Origin: Sphingorhabdus lutea
Lineage (GTDB): Bacteria; Pseudomonadota; Alphaproteobacteria; Sphingomonadales; Sphingomonadaceae
DNA: 64,000 nt
Assembly: GCF_001889025.1 (NCBI RefSeq)
Contig: NZ_CP018154.1
Coordinates: 1,788,501-1,852,500 of the forward strand
Direction: 5' to 3'
In this document: in pieces, positions 10,106-20,072 of the stretch
Layout of the letters: the number at the start of each line of letters is the position of its first letter
Position numbering within the stretch: position 1 is the stretch's first letter
The notes under the pieces: model-generated
What the model was told of the DNA's origin: nothing
Seen by the model: only the letters and a program-made list of their open reading frames with translations
The model's database searches: none
Program-made: the position numbers and the translations under genes

Positions 10106-10279
10106 GTAAAATTCCTTTCAATGTTGAATTAAATACAACATATCAAATTATTGAACCCATTGGAAACCATCAATGGTAAACAAAGGTAAAATCATGTTTC
10201 ACATTGGCCACATAAAGAAGTAGAAATATAGTAATTATCAACTGTTGAACAGTATTTACTCCTCGTTTATAAGCATATT
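10106..10279. promoter_or_regulatory. Divergent promoter region upstream of chvI
   Basis: A 174-base gap between the divergent small acidic-protein gene and chvI. TTGAAC at about 10246-10251 and TTTATAAG at about 10266-10273 are near the ATG at 10280, but the spacing (14-15 bases) is short for a sigma-70 promoter. No clear operator is visible. Confidence 0.3.
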
Positions 10280-10987
10280 ATGTCCGAAACAATTGCCTTG
10301 GTCGATGATGACCGAAATATCTTAACATCCCTTTCCATTGCCATGCAGTCAGAGGGATTTTTGACACGAGTTTATACGGATTCAGAGGCGGCGTTAGAGG
10401 CAATTATTAACAGCCCGCCCGACCTTGCCATTTTTGATATTAAAATGCCCAAAATGGATGGCATAGAATTGCTGCGTAAATTGCGTGAGAAAAGCAATTT
10501 GCCGGTTATTTTCTTAACATCAAAAACTGATGAGTTGGATGAGGCATTGGGCCTTGCCATGGGGGCGGATGATTATATTGCCAAACCATTTTCGCAGCGA
10601 TTGTTAATCGCGCGGGTTAAAACCGTTTTGCGCCGAACAAAGGCACGACAAAATATAGCCAGTACCGAAACCGATGAAGAATCAGAACCCTTAATCAGAG
10701 GGAAATTACATATGGATTCGGCCAAACAACAGGTGAGCTGGGATGGAAAATCTATCATCTTAACGGTTACCGAATTTATGATTTTGGAGGCATTGGCAAC
10801 TCGCCCCGGTGTGGTGAGGTCGCGCGATCAATTAATGGACGCCGCCTATCAAGAAGATATTTATGTCGATGATAGAACAATAGACAGCCATATTAAAAGG
10901 CTGCGTAAAAAATTCCGGCAAGTTGACCCCGAATTCACCTCTATCGATACATTATATGGCGCGGGATATCGTTTTGCGGAAAATTGA
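10280..10987 (+). CDS. chvI: Response regulator ChvI (OmpR family)
   Basis: A 235-residue two-component regulator. The receiver domain (about 1-120) has the acidic pair DD at 9-11, the phosphoacceptor Asp53 ([13 protein letters not shown]), the switch Ser/Thr (VIFLTSK) and the conserved Lys (YIAKPF). A C-terminal winged-helix Trans_reg_C domain follows ([40 protein letters not shown]). In alphaproteobacteria ChvI is activated by ChvG under acid or envelope stress and controls envelope genes. Its partner follows directly with an overlap. The identity as ChvI, rather than another OmpR-type regulator, rests on the ChvG-HprK-RapZ neighbourhood. Confidence 0.92.
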   Translation: MSETIALVDDDRNILTSLSIAMQSEGFLTRVYTDSEAALEAIINSPPDLAIFDIKMPKMDGIELLRKLREKSNLPVIFLTSKTDELDEALGLAMGADDYIAKPFSQRLLIARVKTVLRRTKARQNIASTETDEESEPLIRGKLHMDSAKQQVSWDGKSIILTVTEFMILEALATRPGVVRSRDQLMDAAYQEDIYVDDRTIDSHIKRLRKKFRQVDPEFTSIDTLYGAGYRFAEN

Positions 10988-12587
10988 TAAGGATGATCCA
11001 CCTGAGTTAAATTTAGGATGGAGCAGGAATATTTCGCTTACATGGCGTATTATGGCCGTGAACGCAGTAACATTATTATTATTTGCCGCTGGTTTATTAT
11101 TATTAGATAATTTCCGCACTGAATTATTGATTAAAAGACAAGAAATATCAAGAAACTATATCAAAAACATTGCATTTACTTTGCCCAAATTGGATGAAAA
11201 TGAACAACGGCAATATTTACAGAAATTTGGTGAAACAAATGAACTGCGCATCCGGTTTTATGATAAAAATGGCCGCAAAAATTTTGATAGTTTTGCCGAA
11301 TTTGGTCCATCCTATGAAGAACGCAACCCAGATGATGAAAATTTCAATAAACGTGCCGCGCGGCAAATGGATATCATTATTGATTGGTTGATTTTGGCAA
11401 AGCCCCTGCCGCTTTATATAATGGATAGGGATGAAAATATCTCTTCATGGCCATATTTATTGGCACGGCAGAAAAACGGTCAAAATCTTTATATAAGAAC
11501 TCAGGCACGTTATGCCCCCGACCGAACACCGGTAATTTTGGCGGGCAGTTATTTGCCCAAACAACAAAAATTTATTCATTTAACCCTCAATGCGCGCGAT
11601 ATTCGCACCTCGGTTCGTGCGGAACGATTTAATATTGGCATGTTTATCTTACTCATGCTGGGTTTTGCTATTTTACTATCATTATTTCTTGCCCGAACAA
11701 TTGTTCGCCCCCTTCGTTATTTGGCCCATGCGGCGACAAAGGTGAAATTTGGGCGGGCTTTTGATATTGATTTGCCGCGTCTTCCCTCTCGCCGTGATGA
11801 AATTGGCATGTTGGCACGTGCGCTTGCCGATATGAATGAAAGCCTGCGCAACAGATTAGACGCAACAGAAGCATTTGCAGCCGATGTCGCACATGAAATA
11901 AAAAACCCTCTGGCGTCGCTGAGATCCGCCATTGAGGGGATGAATAATATTAAAGATGCCGATTTACAAAGGCAGTTATTGGATATTGCCATGGATGATG
12001 TCATGCGTATGGATAGGTTAATTACCGATATATCGGAGGCCAGCCGAGTGGACAGCCTGCTTGCCAGAACAGATTTTGAGGAAATTGATGTTGGCGACCT
12101 GATTTCATATATTTTGAATGAGCGGAAACAACGCGCTGACCATTTGGACCAGCATAATATCAAATTCGCCTTTGCCCGCCCGCGTAAAAATGTCGCGATA
12201 ATAAAGGGTGATGAGGCACGATTATTTAGAGCTATAGATAATATAATCGACAATGCCATTTCTTTTTCGCCCCATAATGGGTTGATTGAAATTCGCGCAA
12301 CGCGGACCGAAACCGCGATTATCATCCAAATTATTGACGAAGGACCGGGTGTCCCCGTTCATTTAAGACAGGAAATCTTCACACGATTTCACAGCATCCG
12401 AAATGATAAAGAAGAATTTGGTAAGCATAGCGGCCTTGGCCTTGCCATTGCGTCGGCCATTATAAAGGGGCATCGCGGGACAATTTCGGTGCATGACCGT
12501 GATGATCATAAAAATGGTGCAAATTTTGTGATTAAACTCCCTCCCATTGAAAATCTTGATTCTGATAATAAAGATGAAGATGCATAA
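10956..12587 (+). CDS. chvG: Sensor histidine kinase ChvG
   Basis: A 543-residue membrane histidine kinase and the partner of ChvI. One transmembrane helix near residues 30-50 ([20 protein letters not shown]) and a second near 230-250 ([18 protein letters not shown]) bracket a periplasmic sensor region. A HAMP linker follows ([15 protein letters not shown]). The HisKA motif [19 protein letters not shown] carries the phosphorylated His. ATPase boxes include [21 protein letters not shown] and HSGLGLAIA. The start is uncertain: ATG 10956 overlaps chvI by 32 bases, while TTG 10974 has a better upstream GGGA. The stop TAA overlaps the hprK ATG by one base, which indicates translational coupling. 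Confidence 0.92.
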   Translation: MARDIVLRKIDKDDPPELNLGWSRNISLTWRIMAVNAVTLLLFAAGLLLLDNFRTELLIKRQEISRNYIKNIAFTLPKLDENEQRQYLQKFGETNELRIRFYDKNGRKNFDSFAEFGPSYEERNPDDENFNKRAARQMDIIIDWLILAKPLPLYIMDRDENISSWPYLLARQKNGQNLYIRTQARYAPDRTPVILAGSYLPKQQKFIHLTLNARDIRTSVRAERFNIGMFILLMLGFAILLSLFLARTIVRPLRYLAHAATKVKFGRAFDIDLPRLPSRRDEIGMLARALADMNESLRNRLDATEAFAADVAHEIKNPLASLRSAIEGMNNIKDADLQRQLLDIAMDDVMRMDRLITDISEASRVDSLLARTDFEEIDVGDLISYILNERKQRADHLDQHNIKFAFARPRKNVAIIKGDEARLFRAIDNIIDNAISFSPHNGLIEIRATRTETAIIIQIIDEGPGVPVHLRQEIFTRFHSIRNDKEEFGKHSGLGLAIASAIIKGHRGTISVHDRDDHKNGANFVIKLPPIENLDSDNKDEDA

Positions 12588-13045
12588 TGGCGCAGCAATT
12601 AAAAATCATTCATGCAAGCTCGGTTGCGATTGATGGACAGGCAGTTATTATCATGGGTCCATCGGGAAGCGGCAAAACGCAAAGCTGCCTTGACCTTATC
12701 GATCGCGGTGCAATGTTAATTGCCGATGATCAATGTGTGCTGTCCAAAAATAATGGGCATATTCATATTTCCAGCATTTCTGGTTTTGAAGGAAAAATTG
12801 AACTTCGCAATGTCGGCATCATCCAAATGGAGCATTGCCAAAATATTCCAGCGGCCCTATGCGTTGCCCTAAACCCAAATGCCCCCAGATTCCCTTCTAA
12901 ATATCACAGCTTTGATTTTGACGGATTGCAAATAGTTAAAATGGAAATGGCGCATACGCCAAATATTGCTCAAAAAATTGAATTAAGCTTACAACAAATA
13001 AATTTGGGTAATATTGTCATTGGTGCAAATGCCATTGGCGGATAA
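12587..13045 (+). CDS. hprK: Short HPr kinase/phosphorylase-like protein
   Basis: A 152-residue protein corresponding to only the C-terminal catalytic domain of HPr kinase/phosphorylase, as is usual in alphaproteobacteria. The Walker A motif GPSGSGKT is at 24-31, followed by LIADDQCVL, the acidic segment next to the active site. The N-terminal HprK domain of Firmicutes is absent. In this group HprK phosphorylates HPr on a serine and thereby links carbon state to the PTS relay and to ChvGI. The substrate HPr is encoded 1.4 kb downstream, at 14487. The ATG overlaps the chvG stop (TAATG). Confidence 0.9.
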   Translation: MAQQLKIIHASSVAIDGQAVIIMGPSGSGKTQSCLDLIDRGAMLIADDQCVLSKNNGHIHISSISGFEGKIELRNVGIIQMEHCQNIPAALCVALNPNAPRFPSKYHSFDFDGLQIVKMEMAHTPNIAQKIELSLQQINLGNIVIGANAIGG

Positions 13046-13068
13046 AATTTATATCTTAAGGTTATAAT

Positions 13069-14016
13069 ATGTCGCAAGAAAATAATAAAAAGCACCCAAA
13101 AAAGGCCCGAAAAATATTATTGGTGACGGGACTATCTGGCGCCGGCAAATCAACCACCGTTAAAACTTTAGAAGATTTAGGGTGGGAAATTGTTGATAAT
13201 TTTCCCATTACTTTAATCCATGCTTTATTGGAAACCCCCCTTCCCCATGATCAAGTTGATTTGCAAAAACCACTTGCAATTGGATTTGACAGCAGAACAA
13301 GAGGATATAATCCCAGCCTGTTAATTGAACAGGTAAAGGCGTTACAGGAAAATGGCGCTTATGACATTATGACCTTATTTCTTGATTGTTCTGGAAATGA
13401 AATTGAGCGCCGATACACCGAAACAAGGCGGCCGCATCCGCTTGCCAAGGACCGGCCAACAATTGACGGCATCGCACAGGACAGGCAATTGATGGAGCCA
13501 TTGCGCAGATGGGCCGAAACCTTAATTGACACAAGCCGGCTGAGCACGAATGATTTACAAATCGAAATTCGTGAGAGATTTTCCCTAAACCAACAAATGG
13601 GGTTAAGCCTGACGATTACCAGTTTTGGATTTGCGCGCGGCGTTCCGCACAATGCCGATTTAATATTCGACATGCGTTTTTTACAAAATCCCCATTGGGT
13701 TGACGAATTGCGCCCTTTAACCGGGCTTGACAATAAAATTGCCGAATATGTCAGTTCGGATAAAAATTTCGACAAAATTTATAATCAAATGTCTCAAATG
13801 CTTTCTGACTTATTGCCATTATATGCCGCGCAGGGCAAAGCGCATGTTAATATTGCATTTGGGTGCACCGGCGGACGGCATCGTTCGGTCTTTGTGGCGG
13901 AAAAATTTGCAAAATTATTTGAAGAAAAAGGGTATTCCCCAACGATTATTCACCGCAATTTGGCATCAAGATCAATTGATGCGTTGGAAGGTAATCCTGG
14001 ACAAGTGCAATATTGA
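13069..14016 (+). CDS. rapZ: RNase adapter protein RapZ
   Basis: A 315-residue P-loop protein of the RapZ/YvcJ family. The Walker A motif GLSGAGKST is at about 21-29 and is followed by VDNFP. The C-terminal domain has the family signature FGCTGGRHRSVFVAE and the ending HRNL. In enterobacteria RapZ guides RNase E to the GlmZ sRNA and senses glucosamine-6-phosphate; in alphaproteobacteria the target is not settled. AAGG lies shortly before the ATG. It lies 23 bases after hprK, in the same operon as the PTS proteins, a conserved arrangement in proteobacteria. Confidence 0.94.
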   Translation: MSQENNKKHPKKARKILLVTGLSGAGKSTTVKTLEDLGWEIVDNFPITLIHALLETPLPHDQVDLQKPLAIGFDSRTRGYNPSLLIEQVKALQENGAYDIMTLFLDCSGNEIERRYTETRRPHPLAKDRPTIDGIAQDRQLMEPLRRWAETLIDTSRLSTNDLQIEIRERFSLNQQMGLSLTITSFGFARGVPHNADLIFDMRFLQNPHWVDELRPLTGLDNKIAEYVSSDKNFDKIYNQMSQMLSDLLPLYAAQGKAHVNIAFGCTGGRHRSVFVAEKFAKLFEEKGYSPTIIHRNLASRSIDALEGNPGQVQY

Positions 14017-14085
14017 CGTAAAATATAAAGCTGATGAAAGCTAATTTCATTGAAAAAAAGATAAAAACATGGTTGAGCGGGAACG

Positions 14086-14490
14086 ATGATTGGAATTATT
14101 TTAGTAACACATGGCCAATTGGCCCAAGAATTTATCGTCGCGATGGAACATGTTGTTGGTCCGCAGCGCGCGATAGAGGCTGTTTGCATTGGCCCGCATG
14201 ATGACATGGAATTACGACGCAAGGATATTGCCAAGGCTGTAAAAAATGTTGACGAAGAAGAAGGCGTCATCATTTTAACCGATCTTTTTGGCGGAACTCC
14301 ATCGAATTTGGCCATTTCATTAATGGAGCCGGGTAAGGTAGAAGTTATTGCTGGGATAAATCTGCCCATGCTGATCCGTTTGGAAAGCGCACGCCGCAAA
14401 TTACCCATTGATCAGGCATTGGCCGCAGCGCGTGATGCGGGCCGCAAATATATTAGCGTGGCATCAGAATTGTTGGAGGCGTCAAAATGA
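14086..14490 (+). CDS. PTS EIIA component, mannose/fructose (ManX) type
   Basis: A 134-residue cytoplasmic phosphotransfer protein of the mannose-family EIIA. The phospho-accepting His9 lies in MIGIILVTHGQLAQEF, and the DLFGGTPSN motif is diagnostic. No EIIB, EIIC or EIID sugar permease gene is nearby, so it is probably regulatory rather than a transporter part. It overlaps the HPr gene by four bases (ATGA), indicating coupled translation. Together with HPr and HprK it forms a PTS-type relay whose EI kinase must be encoded elsewhere. Confidence 0.93.
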   Translation: MIGIILVTHGQLAQEFIVAMEHVVGPQRAIEAVCIGPHDDMELRRKDIAKAVKNVDEEEGVIILTDLFGGTPSNLAISLMEPGKVEVIAGINLPMLIRLESARRKLPIDQALAAARDAGRKYISVASELLEASK

Positions 14491-14762
14491 GCTGTTCTAC
14501 CAAAGTGACCATCATAAATGATCGCGGCCTACACGCACGCGCCAGCGCGAAATTCGTCACTTTTGTCAGCCGACTTCCGCAAGAAATCAACGTAGAGGTG
14601 GCAAAGGATGGGCAATCTGTATCAGGCACTTCTATCATGGGTTTAATGATGTTGGGTGCGGCCAAAGGGGATGACATTACCATTACCGTGACCGGCGAAA
14701 ATAGCGAAAAAATATGCCAAAAACTCGAAGGTTTAGTCCTTGATGGCTTTGGCGAAGATTAA
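14487..14762 (+). CDS. ptsH: HPr phosphocarrier protein
   Basis: A 91-residue HPr/NPr protein. The active-site His16 is in NDRGLHARASAKFV. Ser49 in TSIMGLMML corresponds to the regulatory serine phosphorylated by HprK, so both regulatory sites are present. HPr takes phosphate from EI and passes it to EIIA proteins. Its start overlaps the EIIA stop. In this context it is probably the NPr-like carrier of a regulatory relay, since no permease is encoded nearby. It ends 9 bases before the rRNA methyltransferase gene. Confidence 0.94.
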   Translation: MSCSTKVTIINDRGLHARASAKFVTFVSRLPQEINVEVAKDGQSVSGTSIMGLMMLGAAKGDDITITVTGENSEKICQKLEGLVLDGFGED

Positions 14763-14771
14763 TAAATTTAA

Positions 14772-15590
14772 ATGCACGACGAACCACATATTATCACCGG
14801 TTTTTCAAACCCGATTGTCCGGCACGCCAAATCCCTGCGTATTAAAAAATTCCGCAAACAAGAAGGCATGTTTTTAGCAGAAGGGTTAAGAATCATTATT
14901 GAGGCGATGGACGCCGACAAATATCCGCTGCGTATGTTCGTTGATCAGGCCGAATTATCACATCCCATTTTACAAGATGTCATCAAACGTGCAGGCGCGC
15001 ATAATTGCGAGATAATAGAAACCAACGCCAATATTATGAGCAAAATATCTGGCAAGGATAATAGCCAAAAAGCCATTGCGATATTTGCCGATCATCTCAC
15101 CAAATTACAGGATTTGGACCGTGACAGCGCAAAAATTTGGCTAGTCGCGCAATCACTTCGTGATCCGGGAAATTTGGGGACAATGTTGCGCACTGGCGAT
15201 GCGGTTGGCGCAGGTGGATTGATTTTATTAGATGATTGCACCGACCCATTTTCGGCAGAGGCCATCCGCGCCAGCATGGGCGCAGCCTTTACACAGCATA
15301 TAGTGACCAGCAACGCTGAAGCATTTTTTACATGGCTGCGTCACGGAAATGGACAATTGGTCGGCACCAGCTTAAATACTGATCAAGATTATCAAGCTGT
15401 TTCATATCAAGGGCCATGTTTTATTTTGACTGGCAATGAATCTCAAGGATTGCCCATAGCATATGAACAAAAATGTGATTTATTGGTGAAAATGCCAATG
15501 CGCGGCAAGGCAGATAGCCTAAACGCTGCGGTTGCAACCGCCGTAATGGCATATGAAGTTTTGAACCAATTTAGACGTGTTGAGGATTAA
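14772..15590 (+). CDS. TrmH/SpoU-family RNA methyltransferase
   Basis: A 272-residue SPOUT RNA 2'-O-methyltransferase. An N-terminal substrate-binding region (NPIVRHAKSLRIKKFRKQEG) precedes the knotted SpoU domain with its three motifs: LRDPGNLGTMLRTGDAVG, LLDDCTDPFSAEAIRASMGA and TGNESQGL, plus the closing MPMRGKADSLNAAVATAV. The rRNA or tRNA position it modifies cannot be told from sequence. It follows ptsH closely and may be read through from the chvI operon. Its stop lies 3 bases from the end of the convergent rmuC gene, with no room for a terminator between them. Confidence 0.92.
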   Translation: MHDEPHIITGFSNPIVRHAKSLRIKKFRKQEGMFLAEGLRIIIEAMDADKYPLRMFVDQAELSHPILQDVIKRAGAHNCEIIETNANIMSKISGKDNSQKAIAIFADHLTKLQDLDRDSAKIWLVAQSLRDPGNLGTMLRTGDAVGAGGLILLDDCTDPFSAEAIRASMGAAFTQHIVTSNAEAFFTWLRHGNGQLVGTSLNTDQDYQAVSYQGPCFILTGNESQGLPIAYEQKCDLLVKMPMRGKADSLNAAVATAVMAYEVLNQFRRVED

Positions 15591-15593
15591 AAT

Positions 15594-17009
15594 TTAATCC
15601 CCGCTCAAATGAATAAGCGAAGCTGGTTCATCATCAATATTTTTGGCTTTTTTTGTTGCTTCTAATTTTAATGAGCCTTCTTCAGCTCTATCGGTATCTA
15701 TCGCTTCATCTTCTGCCATCCCATAACGCGGCAATGCCTCCACCTCATCGACATCGATAATTTCATTCTTACCCGTTTCGACATTTAATTCGGCAAATTT
15801 ACGCCCTGTGGAGAGCAGATTGCGTTCAAAACTGCCGACAAATTTATTATAATTATTCACCGCATTGCTAAGCCCGCTGCCCATATTTTTCAAATGTTTG
15901 GAAGCAACAGCCAGACGATCATACATTTCCTTACCCAATGCGCCAATTTGCTTTGCCTCAGCCGCCAAATTTTCCTGCCTCCACACACCGGCAACGGTTC
16001 TCGCAATCGCCACCAAATTGGTTGGCGTCGCAAGCAGCACCTTTTTATCAAAAGCAAAATCCCATAAATCGGGTTGGTGGTCCAATGCGGCGGCAAGAAA
16101 ATGCTCCCCCGGCACAAACATAATGACATAATCTGGCGCGTCATCAAATTGGCTTTGATAGGATTTATTACCCAAAGCATTGATATGTGTTTTCATGGAT
16201 TGGCAATGGCGGGCCAAGGCGATTTGCCGCCCATCCTCATCCTCTGCTTCAAACGCATCTTGATAATCATTTAATGATACTTTGGCGTCAATGACCAGTG
16301 AACTGCCGCCCGGCACCTTTACTATAACATCGGGCCGTAACCTATCCCCATCGCTTGTCGTCACACTGGCCTCTGTCACAAAATCAATATGCTCACTAAG
16401 CCCGCAGCTCTCCAACACATTTTTAAGCTGCTGCTCCCCCCAACGCCCTCTTGCCTTTGGCGCATTACGCAGGCTGTTGACCAGCTTGGCCGCTTCGGTT
16501 TGAACACGATCCTGCCCCTGTCTCATTTGATCAATCAATCCGGTTAAATTACCATAGGCTTCGGTCCGTTCGCGCTCAACCTTACCCACTTGTTCTTCAT
16601 AAGCGCGTAATTTATCCCCAACAGGGCCGAGCAATTGTTTTAGCCGCTCTTCATTTTTCTCACCGGCCTGATGAAATCGTTCATCAGCACGTTGTAAAAA
16701 TTGACTTTGCGCCTCGCCCAGCGATTTTTGGCTAATTTCCCTAAATTCGGTGGCCAAAATATCTTTTGCCTCCTTAATTTGGGAAAGCTGCCTTTCAAAT
16801 CCTCGCTCTTTTTCCTCTGATGCTGCTTCTAAACGGGCCAATTGATCCTTAACATAATCACGCTCTGCCGCCATTTCATCCAACATTGCGCGCAGTTGCA
16901 AGGCCGTTTCCGCCCCCTTTTGAGCGAATTTACTGGCCATAAACCAGCCCGCAGCTCCGCCTAAAAATAAGGTGGCAATGATGATAAATATGACAATAAT
17001 AGGGTCCAA
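15594..17009 (-). CDS. rmuC: DNA recombination protein RmuC homologue
   Basis: A protein of about 471 residues with one N-terminal membrane helix (PIIVIFIIIATLFLGGAAGWFM), a long coiled coil (about 40-170; LRAMLDEMAAERDYVKDQLA) and the RmuC nuclease-like domain (ARGRWGEQQLKNVLESCGLS, RPDVIVKVPGG, IDAKVSLNDY, FVPGEHFLAAA, TPTNLVAIARTVA). RmuC limits DNA inversions in E. coli. There is no in-frame ATG near the N-terminus. TTG at 17007-17009, with GGGA 8 bases upstream, is my choice; TTG at 17069 gives a 491-residue form with a hydrophobic extension and no ribosome site. The C-terminal 60 residues are acidic and low in complexity. Confidence 0.88.
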   Translation of the reverse strand: MDPIIVIFIIIATLFLGGAAGWFMASKFAQKGAETALQLRAMLDEMAAERDYVKDQLARLEAASEEKERGFERQLSQIKEAKDILATEFREISQKSLGEAQSQFLQRADERFHQAGEKNEERLKQLLGPVGDKLRAYEEQVGKVERERTEAYGNLTGLIDQMRQGQDRVQTEAAKLVNSLRNAPKARGRWGEQQLKNVLESCGLSEHIDFVTEASVTTSDGDRLRPDVIVKVPGGSSLVIDAKVSLNDYQDAFEAEDEDGRQIALARHCQSMKTHINALGNKSYQSQFDDAPDYVIMFVPGEHFLAAALDHQPDLWDFAFDKKVLLATPTNLVAIARTVAGVWRQENLAAEAKQIGALGKEMYDRLAVASKHLKNMGSGLSNAVNNYNKFVGSFERNLLSTGRKFAELNVETGKNEIIDVDEVEALPRYGMAEDEAIDTDRAEEGSLKLEATKKAKNIDDEPASLIHLSGD

Positions 17010-17120
17010 GTTAATATCCCATGCAAAAAGAACGAAATAAGAACATATAGGATAAATTAATATCGTCAAGCATGTTTATCGTGCATAATAAAAATCAATA
17101 TATAAAATTTATCAATGACT

Positions 17121-17903
17121 TTAATTATTTGCAGCTATACCGATGCGCTTTTTTGTTCGGCCATAGCTAATCATGCTAAATGGTATTAAAATCAAATATC
17201 CAATGCATAAAATAATCAGCGCGACCCAAGGTGCCGTTATTAAAATCGTCACCAACATGCCCGCCACAGCAATTGTTCCCATGCGGACCGAGCGGCGAAT
17301 GCGCAATGAAGACCAGCTAAATGTTGCCACGGACGATATGGCCAATAAAGCAACAAACAACATCCACGGGCCAACAATCCATTGTTCCTGTGCGATGTCG
17401 AATCCAGTTTCCAACCAAATGACAAGTGGTAATAAAGCAAGCCCCGCCGCCGTAGGCGCAGGCACACCAGTTAAAAATCCAGCTGATTTATGCGGTTGAT
17501 GCTCCACATCAATTTGTGCGTTAAACCGCGCCAGACGAAGCGCCATGCACAATGTATAAAATAACGCAATCGTCCACCCAAAACGCGGCATATATTGCAA
17601 AGACCAGATAAAGAGCACGATTGCCGGGCTAACCCCAAAAGCAATATTATCGGAAAGCGAATCCAGCTCTGCTCCGAAACGGCTTTGCCCCTTTAATAAA
17701 CGGGCAATTCGTCCATCTATACCATCTAACACACCGGCGGCGACAATTGCCATTACCGCCTCTGGCCATCGGGCAGATAGGGCGAACCATATCGCAGACA
17801 ATCCGGTGCAAAGCGCCATTGCTGTCACCATATTGGGAATTAACGCCCTGATGCTAATGCCATATTTGGGTTGATGCCCCATTTCGGGAGGTTGCGCGTC
17901 CAT
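17121..17903 (-). CDS. pssA: CDP-diacylglycerol-serine O-phosphatidyltransferase
   Basis: A 260-residue integral membrane enzyme that joins CDP-diacylglycerol and serine to give phosphatidylserine. The CDP-alcohol phosphotransferase motif D-G-x2-A-R-x8-G-x3-D-x3-D is complete at the segment beginning DGIDGRIARL and ending GAELDSLSD (with one extra residue before ARL). Several hydrophobic helices follow, and the start [15 protein letters not shown] precedes the first. It overlaps the psd stop by one base (TAATG), so the two consecutive steps of phosphatidylethanolamine synthesis are translationally coupled. Confidence 0.94.
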   Translation of the reverse strand: MDAQPPEMGHQPKYGISIRALIPNMVTAMALCTGLSAIWFALSARWPEAVMAIVAAGVLDGIDGRIARLLKGQSRFGAELDSLSDNIAFGVSPAIVLFIWSLQYMPRFGWTIALFYTLCMALRLARFNAQIDVEHQPHKSAGFLTGVPAPTAAGLALLPLVIWLETGFDIAQEQWIVGPWMLFVALLAISSVATFSWSSLRIRRSVRMGTIAVAGMLVTILITAPWVALIILCIGYLILIPFSMISYGRTKKRIGIAANN

Positions 17904-18646
17904 TATTGTGCTATGGCCTTTGTTTCAATATCTTCGCCCAATTTTGCAATTACGGTTTCACCAGCAACGCATCGTTGCCCCTTTATAACGCGTGAACCAG
18001 TCCCCACGGGAAGATAAATATCAACGCGGCTGCCAAATCGGATTAAACCAAAACGCTGCCCTTTTGATAATATATCGCCTTCTTTTACAAAGGTCATGAT
18101 GCGCCGCGCCACCAAACCGGCAATTTGGGTAAAACCAATGCGAACGCCATTTTCATTTTCCACAACAAAATGCTGCCGCTCATTATCCTCGCTGGCCTTA
18201 TCCAAATCGGCGTTTAGGAATTTTCCTTTAATATATGAAACGCGCTTTACCGTTCCGCCAAGCGGCATTCGGTTAATATGCACGTCAAACACACTCATAA
18301 ACACTGACACACGGGTAACGGGATGATCGCCCAGTAAATCTTGCATTTCCTTTGGTGGCTGAACCTCTTGAATCAAGGTCACAAGCCCATCTGCGGGCGA
18401 AGTTACAATCGATGGGTCGGCAGAGGTCGCGCGAACCGGATCGCGAAAAAACGCAAATACCCATATTGTTACCCCTGACAACAACCAACCAATGGCCGTT
18501 GTGCCCAGAAACCTATATCCCAAATAACCCAATATTAGGGTGATGAAGATTGCAATTGTTCCGAATTTTTTACCTTCGGGATGAATTTTGGGAAATTCCC
18601 ATTTCGCGACACCCTCGCCGCGGTTGCTTAATATATTTTTTGACAT
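17903..18646 (-). CDS. psd: Phosphatidylserine decarboxylase proenzyme
   Basis: A 247-residue short-form phosphatidylserine decarboxylase, which makes phosphatidylethanolamine. Two membrane helices lie near the N-terminus ([37 protein letters not shown]). Conserved segments are [43 protein letters not shown] and [11 protein letters not shown]. The Gly-Ser in RFGSR is the expected self-cleavage site that makes the pyruvoyl group. The ATG at 18644-18646 is used; an in-frame TTG at 18682 would add 12 residues. pssA follows with a one-base overlap. Confidence 0.93.
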   Translation of the reverse strand: MSKNILSNRGEGVAKWEFPKIHPEGKKFGTIAIFITLILGYLGYRFLGTTAIGWLLSGVTIWVFAFFRDPVRATSADPSIVTSPADGLVTLIQEVQPPKEMQDLLGDHPVTRVSVFMSVFDVHINRMPLGGTVKRVSYIKGKFLNADLDKASEDNERQHFVVENENGVRIGFTQIAGLVARRIMTFVKEGDILSKGQRFGLIRFGSRVDIYLPVGTGSRVIKGQRCVAGETVIAKLGEDIETKAIAQ

Positions 18647-18820
18647 GAAATTATGTTTACCCACACATTCATGCCGTGACAACCAAACAAATGCATAAAT
18701 TGAAAATCATTAAATATCATGCAAAATGCAAGCTGCATGTTGAACAAATGCAAAACTTTGCTATGTCCTACGCAAACAAGAATAAATAGAAACGAAAATC
18801 CCTAGGAAAGCATAGAGAAA
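18647..18820. promoter_or_regulatory. Divergent psd / icd promoter region
   Basis: A 174-base gap between divergent genes holds the promoters of the phospholipid genes and of icd. AGGAAAG at about 18804-18810 is a possible ribosome site for icd but is rather far from the ATG. No operator is recognised. Confidence 0.35.
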
Positions 18821-20041
18821 ATGGCAAAAATTAAGGTAAAAAATCCGGTCGTAGAACTTGATGGCGATGAAATGACCCGTATCATTTGGGAATGGATTCG
18901 CGAAAGACTCATTCTACCTTATCTTGATATTGATTTGAAATATTATGATTTATCAGTTGAAAAACGTGATGAGACCAACGATCAGATTACGGTTGATTCT
19001 GCCAATGCGATTAAAAAATATGGCGTCGGTGTTAAATGCGCGACCATCACCCCCGATGAGGATCGCGTTACCGAATTTAATTTGAAAAAAATGTGGAAAT
19101 CGCCAAATGGCACCATTCGCAATATTTTGGGCGGCGTTGTTTTTCGTGAACCAATTGTGATCGACAATGTGCCGCGTTTGGTCCCCGGTTGGACCGATCC
19201 GATTGTTGTGGGCCGTCATGCATTTGGCGATCAATATAAAGCAACCGATTTCCGTGTACCTGGCCCTGGCAAATTGCGCCTGGTTTTTGAAGGTGAAGAC
19301 GGCAATAATATTGATGAAGAAGTATTCCAATTCCCTTCTTCTGGCGTTGCGATGGCCATGTATAATTTGGACGATTCCATTCGCGATTTTGCCCGCGCGT
19401 CGATGAATTACGGCCTTGCCCGCAAATGGCCAGTATATTTGAGCACGAAAAACACCATTTTGAAGGCATATGATGGCCGTTTCAAAGATTTGTTTGAAGA
19501 AGTCTTTACCAATGAATTTAAGGCCGATTTTGATAAAGCAGGCATTGAATATCAGCATCGTTTAATCGATGACATGGTGGCAAGTGCGTTAAAATGGTCC
19601 GGTAAATTCGTTTGGGCGTGTAAAAATTATGATGGCGACGTGCAATCCGACACCGTGGCGCAGGGCTTTGGCTCTTTGGGTCTGATGACTTCTGTTTTAA
19701 TGACCCCAGATGGCAAAACCGTGGAATCAGAGGCCGCGCACGGAACTGTAACGCGCCATTATCGCCAACATCAACAAGGTAAAGCCACATCAACCAACCC
19801 AATTGCATCAATTTTTGCATGGACCGGTGGTTTGAAATATCGCGGTAAATTTGATGATACACCAGATGTTGTTCGCTTTGCCGAAACTTTGGAACAAGTG
19901 TGCATCGAAACCGTTGAACAAGGCAATATGACCAAAGATTTGGCCATTTTAATTGGCCCTGATCAGGCATGGATGACCACAGAGCAGTTTTTCGAAGCGG
20001 TTCGCAGTAATTTAGAAACCAAAATGGGCAGCTGGAGCTAA
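18821..20041 (+). CDS. icd: NADP-dependent isocitrate dehydrogenase
   Basis: A 406-residue isocitrate dehydrogenase of the eukaryote-like homodimeric subfamily, common in alphaproteobacteria and distinct from E. coli Icd. It converts isocitrate to 2-oxoglutarate, the substrate of the KorA-type enzyme at the left edge. Landmarks are the start [20 protein letters not shown], the substrate loop [26 protein letters not shown], the metal-binding segment [20 protein letters not shown] and [17 protein letters not shown] near the cofactor site. Length and end ([15 protein letters not shown]) match the family. It stands alone, with its own upstream region. Confidence 0.97.
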   Translation: MAKIKVKNPVVELDGDEMTRIIWEWIRERLILPYLDIDLKYYDLSVEKRDETNDQITVDSANAIKKYGVGVKCATITPDEDRVTEFNLKKMWKSPNGTIRNILGGVVFREPIVIDNVPRLVPGWTDPIVVGRHAFGDQYKATDFRVPGPGKLRLVFEGEDGNNIDEEVFQFPSSGVAMAMYNLDDSIRDFARASMNYGLARKWPVYLSTKNTILKAYDGRFKDLFEEVFTNEFKADFDKAGIEYQHRLIDDMVASALKWSGKFVWACKNYDGDVQSDTVAQGFGSLGLMTSVLMTPDGKTVESEAAHGTVTRHYRQHQQGKATSTNPIASIFAWTGGLKYRGKFDDTPDVVRFAETLEQVCIETVEQGNMTKDLAILIGPDQAWMTTEQFFEAVRSNLETKMGSWS

Positions 20042-20072
20042 TCCAACCCAATTAATTTTTTAGGAGTATCAG

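Noticed and set aside
11717-12325. Open frame of 202 codons antisense to chvG
   Set aside because: Entirely inside the kinase core of chvG; composition is that of a shadow frame.
18953-19558. Open frame of 201 codons antisense to icd
   Set aside because: It lies wholly inside icd, whose protein is fully conserved; the frame is a by-product of biased codon use and has no ribosome site or recognisable family.
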